From: SZUA-442 sp035461905
GTDB taxonomy: Bacteria; Actinomycetota; Acidimicrobiia; Spongiisociales; UBA5794
Direction: 5' to 3'
DNA: 64,000 bases
Assembly (NCBI GenBank): GCA_035461905.1
Contig: DATHUV010000034.1
Location: 9,267 to 73,266, forward strand
In this document: positions 49,976 to 58,479 of the stretch, piece after piece
How positions within the stretch are numbered: position 1 is the stretch's first letter
How the letters are laid out: every line of letters starts with the position of its first letter
The notes under the pieces: model-generated
Databases searched by the model: none
Seen by the model: the letters and a program-made list of their open reading frames with translations, nothing else
Told to the model about the DNA's origin: nothing
Made by a program: the position numbers and the translations under genes

Positions 49976-50398
49976 ATGCCCCTTCCCGCGAAACTCGACC
50001 AGATCGTCACCCTGATGCACGGTGCACCCAAGAACCTCAAGGTCGAGGCGATGCTCGACTACTCGCGCCGGCTGCCACCCCTGCCTTCGCACATCGAGGC
50101 GGCGGACCTCGAGCAGGTCCACGAGTGCCAATCCCCGTTCTTCCTCGCGACGGAGGTCGATGACGACGGGACGGTGCACCTCTTCTTCGAAGTGCCCCAG
50201 GAAGCCCCGACGGTGCGCGGCTTCGCCGGGATTCTGCTCGACGGCCTCGATGGTGAGTCCGCGGATGTCGTGCTCGGGGTTCCCGACGACTTCTTCTACG
50301 CGATGGGTCTCGAGGAGGTCGTCACACCGATGCGGTTGCGCGGCATGGGAGCGATCCTCGCAAGGATCAAGCGTCAAGTGCGCGACGCCGTCGCATGA
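49976..50398 (+). CDS. sufE: SufE-family sulfur acceptor
   Basis: 140 aa. SufE accepts persulfide sulfur from a cysteine desulfurase and passes it to the Fe-S scaffold. The acceptor cysteine is in VHECQSPFFLA near residue 50, with the following hydrophobic EVDDDGTVHLFFEV strand. The ATG at 49976 follows GGTGATC. The neighbouring divergent rhodanese supports a role in sulfur traffic. No sufS or sufBCD genes are here. Confidence 0.9.
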   Translation: MPLPAKLDQIVTLMHGAPKNLKVEAMLDYSRRLPPLPSHIEAADLEQVHECQSPFFLATEVDDDGTVHLFFEVPQEAPTVRGFAGILLDGLDGESADVVLGVPDDFFYAMGLEEVVTPMRLRGMGAILARIKRQVRDAVA

Positions 50399-50411
50399 CC
50401 CGGACGCGAGA

Positions 50412-50433
50412 GGGGAGCGCCCGGGCGCTCCCC
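50412..50433. terminator. Palindromic terminator between sufE and SPFH gene
   Basis: Perfect 22-bp palindrome with arms GGGGAGCGCCC and GGGCGCTCCCC in the 58-bp gap between convergent genes. It can serve both strands. Confidence 0.65.
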
Positions 50434-50456
50434 GCCGGCAACCCGGTTCCACGCCG

Positions 50457-51434
50457 CTACATCCCGGAGTCGGGTGTCCCCCCGAACTGCGGACCGGTGC
50501 GCCGGTCCCTCATCTCGGTTGCGGCAACCCGCTGCGAGTCAGTGAACAGCTCCCCGATCGCACCGATGCTCGAGAGCACGCCTGCGGTTTCGAGGGGGAG
50601 GTAGATCTTCGAGGCCTGCCCGTCGGCAATCCCCTGAAGTGCTTCGAGGTACTTGATGGCGATGAGGTCGGGCGTCGGGTCTCCGGTGTGGATCGCCGAG
50701 AACACCCGCTCGATCGCACGCCCTTCGCCCTCTGCGATGGTCTCCTTCTGGTACCGCTCGGCGTCTGCGACCTCGCGGATGGCCTGGGCCTGTCCCTCGG
50801 CGTCGAGGATCCTCGACTGCTTCACACCCTCCGAGCGGAGGATCGCTGCGCGCTTGTCACCCTCGGCTTCCGTCACCAGGGCACGACGATCGCGCTCCGC
50901 CTTCATCTGGCGGTGCATCGCGTCCGTCACGTCGGCGGGAGGGTCGATCCTCTGGATCTCGACACGAACGACCCTGGTACCCCAGACGTCCGTTGCCTCG
51001 TCGAGGATCAGCCGCAACTCGGTGTTGATCTTCTCCCTTGACGTGAGGGCGTCGTCGAGATCCATGTCTCCGACCACGTTCCTCAGGTTGGTCTGGGCGA
51101 GCTTGGTCGCAGCGAGGATGAAGTTCGCCACGTTGTACGCAAGCTTGACCGGGTCGGTGGCCTGGAAGTACACGACGGCGTCGACGGTCACGACGACGTT
51201 GTCCTTCGTGATGACCTCCTGCGGTGGCACGTCGACGACCTGCTCACGCATGTCGATCTTGCGTACCTTCTCGATGAACGGCACGATCAGGTGGAATCCC
51301 GGATCGAGCGTCTTGCGGTATCGACCGAATCGCTCGACGAGACCCTGCTCGTACTGTTGGACGATCTTGATCGCCAGCCCCACGTAGATGATGAGTACGA
51401 CGATGAGGACCAGGATGATCCCTGCGGCTTCCAT
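50457..51434 (-). CDS. qmcA: SPFH/Band 7 (stomatin, QmcA-like) membrane protein
   Basis: 325 aa. One N-terminal membrane helix, then the SPFH domain: YEQGLVERFGRYRKTLDPGFHLIVPF and VTVDAVVYFQATDPVKLAYNV, and a coiled-coil with HRQMKAERDRRA. It forms membrane microdomains with proteases. Start 51434 has AAAGGGAA upstream. The upstream NfeD-like gene is its classic partner; the two ends are 31 bp apart. Confidence 0.9.
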   Translation of the reverse strand: MEAAGIILVLIVVLIIYVGLAIKIVQQYEQGLVERFGRYRKTLDPGFHLIVPFIEKVRKIDMREQVVDVPPQEVITKDNVVVTVDAVVYFQATDPVKLAYNVANFILAATKLAQTNLRNVVGDMDLDDALTSREKINTELRLILDEATDVWGTRVVRVEIQRIDPPADVTDAMHRQMKAERDRRALVTEAEGDKRAAILRSEGVKQSRILDAEGQAQAIREVADAERYQKETIAEGEGRAIERVFSAIHTGDPTPDLIAIKYLEALQGIADGQASKIYLPLETAGVLSSIGAIGELFTDSQRVAATEMRDRRTGPQFGGTPDSGM

Positions 51435-51465
51435 GCGTTCCCTTTCTCCTTCGACCTTGTCTGAC

Positions 51466-52263
51466 CTAGATGTCCTTGGGCTCGACGACCAGGCGCGCGC
51501 CGCGCACCTCGACGACCCTGACGATGGTGCCTGCGGCGATCTCGTCGTCCCTGTCGGTGGTCGCCCGCCAGTCCTCTGTTCCCATCTTCACGGCGCCTGT
51601 CGTGAACCTACTCACAGGCTCGCGGACGATCGCCGTTGCGCCGACGTAGCGGGCGGCGCCCACTGCGACGAGCTCACCGTGGACGTCCTTGCGGGCGAAT
51701 CGCTGAAGCATCCACAGTGATGCGACGGAGACCACGACGAACGTGATGACCTGGAGCGGGACGGTGACGTTGGCGATTGCGAGCACGCCTGATGCTGCGG
51801 CGCCGATGGCGAACGGCAGGAGGAAGAAGCCCGCGGTGACCATTTCGCCGACGGCAAGGAGAGCTGCCGCGATCAGCCAGACGGCGATCCATGTCCCCTG
51901 GTCGGTGCCGTCGTCCTCGGGCGCTACCACAGCGACGAGGGCGACGAGGGCGACCATGACCAGGATTCCTGCCCACAGGGCCCATCCAGGGGCCCGTCCA
52001 TCGGTGGTGGGCATCGATGGGGGAGTCACGATCATTGGTGCAGCTGCGGGCTTCGGTCCGCGGAAGGCGAGCGCCCACTCCTCGGCGAAGTCATCGATGT
52101 CGGACCCGGTGACTGTCTCGATCCCCTTGTTCGCCGCAACGGCGTCCTCGAGGTGAGAGCGAAGCTCCGCGGCCATCTCGTCGGTTGCAGTCGGGGTGAC
52201 GCCTGAGCCGAGCCAGTATGAACGGCACCGGTCCATCACCTGATCGACGGTCAGATCTGTCAC
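51466..52263 (-). CDS. NfeD-like membrane protein
   Basis: 265 aa. An N-terminal soluble helical part of about 90 residues resembles a short HAAS/DUF1700-like region. Three or four membrane helices follow (WALWAGILVMVALVAL, WIAVWLIAAALL). The C-terminal OB-fold (GATAIVREPVSRFTTGAVKMGTEDWRA) is the NfeD domain. NfeD proteins act with SPFH proteins. Start GTG 52263 overlaps the PadR stop (GTGA). Confidence 0.85.
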   Translation of the reverse strand: MTDLTVDQVMDRCRSYWLGSGVTPTATDEMAAELRSHLEDAVAANKGIETVTGSDIDDFAEEWALAFRGPKPAAAPMIVTPPSMPTTDGRAPGWALWAGILVMVALVALVAVVAPEDDGTDQGTWIAVWLIAAALLAVGEMVTAGFFLLPFAIGAAASGVLAIANVTVPLQVITFVVVSVASLWMLQRFARKDVHGELVAVGAARYVGATAIVREPVSRFTTGAVKMGTEDWRATTDRDDEIAAGTIVRVVEVRGARLVVEPKDI

Positions 52264-52592
52264 GTTGTGACTCCCTTCAAAACCTCGTCCACACCGTCTC
52301 TCAGGCTGGACCACTCATTTCTCCACTCGGTGAGGCGCTGCTCGCCCTCCGGTGCGATCCGGTAGTACTTCCGGGGTGGGCCGGATCCGTCAGCCTCGAC
52401 GAAGAATCCCTCGATGAGCGACGACCGCTGCATCCTCGACAGTGTCGGGTAGATCGAACCCTCACTCATCAGGTGCAATCCCCTCCTACTCAGCTTGTCG
52501 GCCATTTCGTACCCGTAACTTGGCTCCTCGCTGATTATTGCAAGAAGACACATGTCGAGCACTCCTTTGAGGAGCTGGCTCCGATGATCCAT
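52260..52592 (-). CDS. PadR-family transcriptional regulator
   Basis: 110-aa winged-helix repressor of the PadR subfamily s2-type: LLKGVLDMCLLAII, SYGYEMADKLSRRGLHLMSEGSIYPTLSRMQRSSLIEG and the tail YYRIAPEGEQRL. Alternative start codons at 52601 and 52613. Its stop overlaps the NfeD start, so it is the first gene of the padR-nfeD-SPFH operon. A perfect inverted repeat 37 bp upstream is a probable autoregulatory operator. Confidence 0.88.
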   Translation of the reverse strand: MDHRSQLLKGVLDMCLLAIISEEPSYGYEMADKLSRRGLHLMSEGSIYPTLSRMQRSSLIEGFFVEADGSGPPRKYYRIAPEGEQRLTEWRNEWSSLRDGVDEVLKGVTT

Positions 52593-52628
52593 GCGACCCA
52601 TATCTTGTATCACCCGTTATCTAGGTTT

Positions 52629-52659
52629 CCATGATATCCACTGTCCATTGATATCATGG
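52629..52659. promoter_or_regulatory. PadR operator candidate
   Basis: Perfect inverted repeat CCATGATATC and GATATCATGG, 11 bp apart, A/T-rich in a GC-rich genome. It lies in the only gap upstream of padR and between the divergently separated lipoprotein 3' end. Confidence 0.6.
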
Positions 52660-52713
52660 TAAGACGACTATGTCAAGGGTGGTTTCGTCACCGGGGGCGA
52701 TTCCGGTCCGCCG

Positions 52714-53619
52714 TCAGGGACAGCTGGGCCGCCACTCGCCCTCACCGAACACCGAGGCGGCGATGGTCCACAGGGCGGGGTCGTAGTCGAGCAGCTCGTC
52801 CCTCGTGTTGATGGCGTTGTGGCTGGAGTTCGGTTCCCGATCCTCGGCCGTGTCCTCCAGGTTCGCGTCGAAGTAGCTCTGGGCACCCTCCATCCAGTAC
52901 TCGTCCGCGTTGATCTCCGCCAAGGTGTTGTTCCACAGGCCCTGTGCAATCGCTCGACCGTACGCCTGGTCGATCGCGAGGGAGGTTGCCGGGTCGGCCG
53001 TGTCGATCCCGAACCTCTTGATCGTGAGCGCGAAGGCGCGTACGAAGTCGTCCTCGCCCTCGTAGAAGTCTCCGTCCGAGCACAGCAGGTTCTCCTCTGC
53101 TCCTGCGAAGTACGGGACGAGTTCGGTGCCGGGGAACGATCGACCCCGCCGTATCCAGTCGAAGCCCGGGTACTGGTCGTACAGGTCGGCGAACTCCGGG
53201 AGCTCGGTGATGCGCTGGTCCTCGTCGATGATCCGTCCCGCGAGCCCCTGATCGACCATGGCCGCAAGGAGGTCCGGTCTGCTGAGGAGCATCTCGTAGA
53301 CGCGCTCTGCAGCGGCTGTCACGGCAGAGGGCTCGACGTCCTCGGGTGCGAGGATCTCGATACCGAGCACGCTGCATCCCTGCGCATACCCCTCGACGGA
53401 GGCGTCGGCTCCCACGACGCACTCGTTCTCGGGCAGGGCGATCGTGGTGGTCGTCGTCGGGTCGGTCCCGGGTGCACTCGTCGTGGTGCTGCCGAGTGGG
53501 GCAAGCGTCGTGATGGGCGTCTGGTCAGTCGTCGACGTCACGATGACGCCGGCGTTGCTCGACGTGCATGCCGCAACGGTGATGGCGAGTGCTACGGCGA
53601 GGAGGCTGAACCTGTGCAT
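52714..53619 (-). CDS. Secreted lipoprotein, possible metallopeptidase-fold relative
   Basis: 301 aa. Signal peptide with lipobox VAAC (Cys18), then a Thr/Ser-rich linker of about 45 residues. The C-terminal domain has EINADEYWMEGAQSYFDANL and INTRDELLDYDPALW, a pattern I associate with secreted zinc-peptidase-like proteins, but the HExxH motif seems absent (DQAYGRAIAQGLW at the place). It may be an inactive relative. The ATG has TATCCT 8 nt upstream, consistent with leaderless start. Confidence 0.6.
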   Translation of the reverse strand: MHRFSLLAVALAITVAACTSSNAGVIVTSTTDQTPITTLAPLGSTTTSAPGTDPTTTTTIALPENECVVGADASVEGYAQGCSVLGIEILAPEDVEPSAVTAAAERVYEMLLSRPDLLAAMVDQGLAGRIIDEDQRITELPEFADLYDQYPGFDWIRRGRSFPGTELVPYFAGAEENLLCSDGDFYEGEDDFVRAFALTIKRFGIDTADPATSLAIDQAYGRAIAQGLWNNTLAEINADEYWMEGAQSYFDANLEDTAEDREPNSSHNAINTRDELLDYDPALWTIAASVFGEGEWRPSCP

Positions 53620-53627
53620 CGCGCCCG

Positions 53628-53633
53628 AGGATA
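53628..53633 (-). promoter_or_regulatory. Leaderless -10 box (TATCCT) of the secreted lipoprotein gene
   Basis: TATCCT on the minus strand, 8 nt before the ATG at 53619; divergent from the promoter of the DDN-like gene. Confidence 0.55.
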
Positions 53634-53679
53634 CGACCCTGGTGGTCGAGGTCGTGCTTCAACGCCGAAGGTGGTGGTG

Positions 53680-53685
53680 TACCTT
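53680..53685 (+). promoter_or_regulatory. Leaderless -10 box (TACCTT) of the DDN-like gene
   Basis: TACCTT followed by 7 nt and the ATG at 53693. Confidence 0.6.
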
Positions 53686-53692
53686 TGCCGAC

Positions 53693-54052
53693 ATGTCACC
53701 GTCAGCAGCCGACATCGAGGCCCTTGCCCGCACCCGCACGGTTGACCTGACCACCATCGGTCGACGCTCAGGGCAGCCACGCACCGTCGAGATCTGGTGG
53801 TTCCACGTGGATGGCCGGTTCATCATCACCGGGACACCGGGCCGCCGCGACTGGCTCGCGAACGTTCGAGCAAACCCGCGCGTGACGGTCTCCGCAGGCA
53901 ACGGCGACTTCCACGGAACCGCGACGGAGGTGGATGATGCCGCGTTCAAGCGTCGCGTCTTCACGGATGCCCAGATCGGCTGGTACCGGACGCAGGCGGA
54001 CCTCGACGAGCTGATCTCCACCGCACCGATGGTCGAGGTCGTGCTTCACTGA
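53693..54052 (+). CDS. Deazaflavin-dependent nitroreductase (DDN)-like protein
   Basis: 119 aa with the split-barrel fold: VDLTTIGRRSGQPRTVEIWWF, GTPGRRDWLANVRANPRVTV and a conserved C-terminus. This is the actinobacterial F420-type nitroreductase/quinone-reductase group; an FMN or heme binder is the alternative. Start 53693 fits the leaderless box; a longer frame from 53444 overlaps the divergent lipoprotein gene. Its stop lies 8 nt before R4. Confidence 0.82.
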   Translation: MSPSAADIEALARTRTVDLTTIGRRSGQPRTVEIWWFHVDGRFIITGTPGRRDWLANVRANPRVTVSAGNGDFHGTATEVDDAAFKRRVFTDAQIGWYRTQADLDELISTAPMVEVVLH

Positions 54053-54060
54053 CGGAGATG

Positions 54061-54113
54061 TTCTTGCGTAACTGGGTTCCACCCATGGGCGGAACCCAGT
54101 TACGCAAGAACGG
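54061..54113. repeat. Palindromic 3'-end element, copy R4
   Basis: Almost perfect palindrome with arms TTCTTGCGTAACTGGGTTCC and complement, centre ACCCATGGGC. It separates the convergent DDN-like gene and clpB and encodes the clpB C-terminal Val-Leu-Ala and stop. Confidence 0.9.
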
Positions 54114-56676
54114 CGAAGGTGGGGCCGTTCTCGTCGGCGCCGATGGTGACCCGCGAGCCCTCGGGGAGCTCACCGGCGAGGACACGCATCGCAAGCGGGT
54201 CGGCGACCGCCGTCTGGAGCAGGCGCTTCAGCGGCCTCGCCCCGTAGGTGGGGTCGTAGCCGTGGTCGGTGAGCCAGTCGATACCGGCATCGGCCAGTTC
54301 CACGTCGATCTTGCGATCGGCGAGCCGGTGGCGGAGGATCTCGAACTGGATCTCGACGATCTGGCGAAGGTCCTCTCTGGTGAGTCGATGGAAGACGATC
54401 ACGTCGTCGACCCGGTTGAGGAACTCCGGGCGGAAGTGCCCACGCACCGCACCCATCACCCTCTCCTCGACGACCTCCTCGGGCAGCTCGGGGTCGATGA
54501 ACTCCGACCCGAGATTGGACGTCATCACGAGGACGGTGTTCGTGAAGTCGACGGTTCGACCCTGCCCGTCCGTCATGCGGCCGTCATCGAGCACCTGGAG
54601 GAGGGCGTTGAACACGTCGGAGTGGGCCTTCTCGACCTCATCGAGGAGGATCACCGAATACGGCCTCCGCCGAACCGCCTCGGTCAGCTGGCCTCCCTCG
54701 TCATACCCGACGTACCCGGGGGGAGCGCCGATGAGGCGGCTCACGGAGTGCTTCTCCATGTACTCGGACATGTCGATGCGCACCATTGCCCGCTCGTCGT
54801 CGAACATGAACTGCGCCAGGGCCCTGGCGAGCTCGGTCTTGCCGACGCCCGTCGGGCCGAGGAAGAGGAACGAGCCGATCGGTCGATTCGGGTCCGAGAG
54901 GCCCGCCCGTGAGCGTCGGATCGCGCTCGCGATCGATGTCACCGCCTCTTGCTGCCCTACGACGCGGCCGTGGAGATGGTCCTCGAGATGGATGAGTTTG
55001 TGCATCTCGCCCTCCATGAGCTTGGACACCGGAACACCGGTCCATCGGCTCACGACCTCGGCGACGTCCTCCTCGTCGACTTCCTCCTTGAGCATCTTCA
55101 GGTCCTGCTGGAGCGAGTCGAGCCTGCCCTGTTCCTCCTGGAGTTGCTGATCGAGGCTCGGCAGGGTCGCATACCGCAGTTCGGCAGCCCGCTCGAGATC
55201 CCCGGAACGCTCGGCACGGTCGGCCTCGGCGCGGGACTCCTCGATCCGTCCCTTCGTCCCTCGGATCGCGTCGATCGAATCCTTCTCGAGCTGCCAGTGC
55301 GCCATGAGGGCGTCGAGCTCCTCACCGATATCCGCTAGCTCCTCGACGATCGCCTCGCGACGCTCCTCTGAAGCACGGTCCTCTTCCTTGGCAAGGGCCT
55401 GGCGCTCGATCTCGAGCTGACGGCGCCGTCGTTCGAGTTCATCGATCTCGTCAGGCATCGAGTCGATCTCGATCCGGAGCTTCGACGCCGCCTCATCGAT
55501 GAGGTCGATCGCCTTGTCCGGAAGGTGCCGGCCGGTCACGTACCGGTCCGAGAGGACGGCCGCACCGATGAGGGCAGCGTCCGTGATACGAACCCCGTGG
55601 TGGACCTCATAGCGCTCCTTGAGGCCACGAAGGATGCCGATGGTCTCGTCGACACTCGGGGCATCGACGAGGACTGGCTGGAATCGACGCTCGAGCGCAG
55701 CGTCCTTCTCGATGTACTTGCGGTACTCGTCGAGCGTCGTCGCCCCGACCATGCGGAGCTCACCGCGGGCGAGCATCGGCTTGAGCATGTTCGATGCGTC
55801 CATCGACCCCTCGGCGGCGCCCGCTCCGACGATCGTGTGCATTTCGTCGATGAAGGTGATGATGCGACCCTCAGCGGCCTTGATCTCACCGAGCACCGCC
55901 TGGAGTCGCTCCTCGAATTCTCCGCGGTACTTCGCACCTGCAACCATCGATCCGATGTCGAGGGCGACGAGCCGTCGGTTCTTGAGGCTCTCGGGGACGT
56001 CACCGTCGACGATCCGCTGGGCGAGGCCCTCCGCAATCGCCGTCTTGCCCGTGCCCGGTTCGCCGATGAGGACGGGGTTGTTCTTCGTTCGGCGTGAGAG
56101 CACCTGAACGACGCGACGAATCTCGTCGTCGCGACCGATGACCGGGTCGAGTCTTCCCCTCCTGGCCTCCTCGGTGAGGTCCCTCCCGTACTTGTCGAGT
56201 GGCGCGAACGTGTCCTCGGGGTTCTGGCTCGTCACGCTCTGGCTCCCGCGCACAGACGCGAGTGACTCGAGGATCGTGGCCTTCGTCACGCCGGCAGATC
56301 GGAGGATCTCCCCGGCGGTGAACTCAGACTCCGCAAGTGCGATCAGGATGTGCTCGACAGAGGTGTAGGCGTCCTTCATCCCCGTCCGCTCGCGTGTTGC
56401 CGCGTCGAGGACGTCGAGCGTGTCTTGCGAGAACGCGACCTCTGATCCACCAACGACCCTCGGGATCGCAGCGAGCGCGGCATCGAGCGGTTGCCGTACC
56501 GCCGTGACGTGGGCGCCGACGGACGCGAGGATCGGGTACACCAGGCCGTCCGTCTGGGCGAGCAAGGCATCGAGGAGGTGCTCGGGCTGCGCATACTGGT
56601 GGTTGCGTGCGCTGGCCACGTCCCGTGCGTGGAGGATCGCCTGTTGGCTTCGCTGCGTGAAGGTGTTGATGTCCAT
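54100..56676 (-). CDS. clpB: ATP-dependent disaggregase ClpB
   Basis: 858 aa, Hsp100. N domain, first AAA module (GEPGTGKTAIAEGLA), a middle coiled coil with LERRRRQLEIERQALAKEEDR, and second AAA module (GPTGVGKTELARALA). Both Walker B and arginine-finger regions are present. It works with DnaK-DnaJ to rescue aggregated proteins. A HAIR-like HspR site lies 100-120 bp upstream; hspR itself lies about 6 kb away. The C-terminal codons come from R4. Start 56676 (MDINTFTQRSQ). Confidence 0.96.
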   Translation of the reverse strand: MDINTFTQRSQQAILHARDVASARNHQYAQPEHLLDALLAQTDGLVYPILASVGAHVTAVRQPLDAALAAIPRVVGGSEVAFSQDTLDVLDAATRERTGMKDAYTSVEHILIALAESEFTAGEILRSAGVTKATILESLASVRGSQSVTSQNPEDTFAPLDKYGRDLTEEARRGRLDPVIGRDDEIRRVVQVLSRRTKNNPVLIGEPGTGKTAIAEGLAQRIVDGDVPESLKNRRLVALDIGSMVAGAKYRGEFEERLQAVLGEIKAAEGRIITFIDEMHTIVGAGAAEGSMDASNMLKPMLARGELRMVGATTLDEYRKYIEKDAALERRFQPVLVDAPSVDETIGILRGLKERYEVHHGVRITDAALIGAAVLSDRYVTGRHLPDKAIDLIDEAASKLRIEIDSMPDEIDELERRRRQLEIERQALAKEEDRASEERREAIVEELADIGEELDALMAHWQLEKDSIDAIRGTKGRIEESRAEADRAERSGDLERAAELRYATLPSLDQQLQEEQGRLDSLQQDLKMLKEEVDEEDVAEVVSRWTGVPVSKLMEGEMHKLIHLEDHLHGRVVGQQEAVTSIASAIRRSRAGLSDPNRPIGSFLFLGPTGVGKTELARALAQFMFDDERAMVRIDMSEYMEKHSVSRLIGAPPGYVGYDEGGQLTEAVRRRPYSVILLDEVEKAHSDVFNALLQVLDDGRMTDGQGRTVDFTNTVLVMTSNLGSEFIDPELPEEVVEERVMGAVRGHFRPEFLNRVDDVIVFHRLTREDLRQIVEIQFEILRHRLADRKIDVELADAGIDWLTDHGYDPTYGARPLKRLLQTAVADPLAMRVLAGELPEGSRVTIGADENGPTFAVLA

Positions 56677-56764
56677 GGGTCCCCGATTATCGTGTCGCAC
56701 GACCGAGTTCCTCGATCGTCCCCTGTAATGCTACCTCCAATTCAACGCTGCTAGTGAGTGATGT

Positions 56765-57289
56765 ATGCCAGATAACTTGAGTCAAAGTGACTCAGAACAC
56801 GAAGGTCAGATGGAAGGCGGTGGCACCGATGGCCGTGGCGGCGTCTGGGTCGCCGGACAGGTGGTGCTGTTCGGCCTTTTTCTCGTGAGCGTGATCGGAT
56901 CGGGCCCCATTCCAGACGTCCCCGGCATCCAGTTCGCTCGGATCGTCGGCATCCTCGTGGCTCTCGGGGGCGCCGCGCTGTCGAGCTGGGCATTCGTCCA
57001 TCACGGGTCTGATCTGACTCCATTCCCGAAGCCTGTGGATGGTCAGCAGCTCATCGACCAGGGTCCGTACCGCCACGTCCGGCACCCGATGTACTCGGGA
57101 ATCATCGCTTTCACGCTCGGTGTCGGCCTCGCGTATGCGAACCCTGCGACGATGCTGTCGTCGCTGGCATTCACCGTGTTCTTCATGGCGAAGACGGGCC
57201 ACGAGGAGGAACTGCTCATCCGTCACGTACCCGGGTATCGCGCCTACCGAGCGGCGGTTCCGTGGAGGTTGATCCCGTTCGTCCTGTGA
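56765..57289 (+). CDS. Isoprenylcysteine carboxylmethyltransferase-family membrane protein
   Basis: 174 aa with about four membrane helices and the family motif GPYRHVRHPMYSGI, then EEELLIRHVPGYRAYR. These proteins methylate membrane substrates, including phospholipids or prenyl-Cys, with SAM. The HAIR-like site lies within codons 4-11 of this start. An alternative ATG at 56810 (AAGG upstream) would put it outside the coding region; I cannot choose with certainty. Confidence 0.8.
   Translation: MPDNLSQSDSEHEGQMEGGGTDGRGGVWVAGQVVLFGLFLVSVIGSGPIPDVPGIQFARIVGILVALGGAALSSWAFVHHGSDLTPFPKPVDGQQLIDQGPYRHVRHPMYSGIIAFTLGVGLAYANPATMLSSLAFTVFFMAKTGHEEELLIRHVPGYRAYRAAVPWRLIPFVL
56776..56796 (-). promoter_or_regulatory. 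HAIR-like HspR operator upstream of clpB
   Basis: Exact half-site CTTGAGT, seven bases, then ACTCAGA. The published HAIR is CTTGAGT-N7-ACTCAAG, so 12 of 14 positions agree. On the clpB strand the exact half (ACTCAAG) overlaps TTGACT, a good -35, so bound HspR should block clpB transcription. Confidence 0.7.
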
Positions 57290-57369
57290 CCGGCGGATAC
57301 GGCGGGCCGTCCCTTACCGTTCGCGCGAGTGCTCCCGTGGTGTGGGGCGACGTGAAAGGGGTCAGGTCC

Positions 57370-57810
57370 ATGCGAGCGTTTCGTACTGCTGCAGTCATCG
57401 CGGCGTTCGCCCTCATTCTGGCGGCGTGCAGCGGGGGTGACGAAGTCTTGAGTGTCGACGACGCATGGGGGCGGCCCTCACCGACGTCATCGTCGAATGG
57501 AGCGTTCTACATGACGATCACGGGCGGTGCCGAGGACGACCGCATCGTCTCTGCGGAATCGCCGGCATGCGGCATGGTCGAGCTTCACGAAACCACGATG
57601 ACCGACGGCTCGATGTCGATGCGCGAGCTCCCCGGCGGCATCCCCGTTCCCTCCGGCGAAACGGTCGTCCTCGAACCAGGCGGCATGCACATCATGTGTA
57701 TGAATGTCCAGACTGCGCTGACGGAGGGAGAGACCGTAGCCGTCAAGCTCACCCTCGAGAACAGCGGCCTCATCACGGTGCAGGCCGAGATCCGCGAATT
57801 GGCTCCCTGA
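57370..57810 (+). CDS. Copper chaperone PCu(A)C-domain lipoprotein
   Basis: 146 aa. Signal peptide with lipobox LAAC, then a PCu(A)C domain with the Cu-binding pattern: VELHETTMTDGSMSM, GGMHIMCM. These proteins deliver copper(I) to the CuA site of cytochrome oxidase. ATG at 57370 has GAAAGGGG upstream. It follows the methyltransferase gene by 80 bp. Confidence 0.86.
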   Translation: MRAFRTAAVIAAFALILAACSGGDEVLSVDDAWGRPSPTSSSNGAFYMTITGGAEDDRIVSAESPACGMVELHETTMTDGSMSMRELPGGIPVPSGETVVLEPGGMHIMCMNVQTALTEGETVAVKLTLENSGLITVQAEIRELAP

Positions 57811-58095
57811 CCTTTCGTCCTCCCTTCAGGAATGGAGTCCGATCACTGCGTGATCGGAAGCCTCCAGCCTACGAGCTGGGTTTCGAGGCCCAAGACGGTC
57901 GGCCTACCTATGAGACAGCAAGACTCTTGGGGGGACGGGCGAACGAAGTGAGCCAGGGGGTCCGCGAGCCCGCGAGCACGGGAGTGGGATGCGGCCGCGG
58001 TGTGGTTCTTCGTCCCGTGATCCCCCTGCATCGTCGCTTCGCTCCTCTGCCGTCCCCCTTGAAAAGGGGGACGAGAGGAGTCCGGCGTCAGCCGA
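57811..58095. other. Non-coding region with hairpins
   Basis: 285 bp without a convincing gene. It holds CCGATCAC/GTGATCGG (57839-57857) and GTCCCCCTT/AAGGGGGAC (58052-58072), plus a low-complexity stretch (CGAACGAAGTGAGCCAGG, then GCGAGCCCGCGAGC). The last hairpin lies after the minus-strand DUF427 stop and may act as its terminator. Confidence 0.5.
58052..58072. terminator. Terminator-like hairpin after the DUF427 gene
   Basis: Nine-base arms GTCCCCCTT and AAGGGGGAC around GAA. It lies 24 bp after the DUF427 stop on the minus strand and about 240 bp after the copper chaperone gene on the plus strand. Confidence 0.5.
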
Positions 58096-58380
58096 TCAGG
58101 GGGTGACCTTCACTCCGCGCCAGAAGGCGATGTAGTCCTTGATGTCGGATGCCGCAGGCTTCGGATCCGGGTAGTACCACGCGGCACCGGCGTTGACGGC
58201 TCCATCGACCACGACGTCGTAGTAGCTCGCTGTCCCCTTCCAAGGGCACACCGTGTGGGCATCCGACGCCTTGAAGAACTCGGTGTGCACCGCGTCCGGA
58301 GGGAAGTAGTGGTTCCCCTCGACCACGATGGTCTCGTCGCTCTCGGCAACGACCGTTCCGTTCCATGTGGCAATTGCCAT
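58096..58380 (-). CDS. DUF427-domain protein
   Basis: 94 aa, complete single DUF427 domain: ATWNGTVVAESDETIVVEGNHYFP, HTVCPWKGTASYYDVVVDG and AAWYYPDPKPAASDIKDYIAFW. Small beta-barrel proteins of unknown function that occur widely in actinobacteria. GAGGAG precedes the ATG. No operon partner: it is followed by the non-coding hairpin region. Confidence 0.85.
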   Translation of the reverse strand: MAIATWNGTVVAESDETIVVEGNHYFPPDAVHTEFFKASDAHTVCPWKGTASYYDVVVDGAVNAGAAWYYPDPKPAASDIKDYIAFWRGVKVTP

Positions 58381-58479
58381 GGCCTACTCCTCAGTTGACT
58401 TGTTGTGTCCTCTTGAACGGTTCGGTCCGGCGCTGCATTCCGGATGTCGACTCGCAGGCATAGAGGGCCCCGCGCCCAC

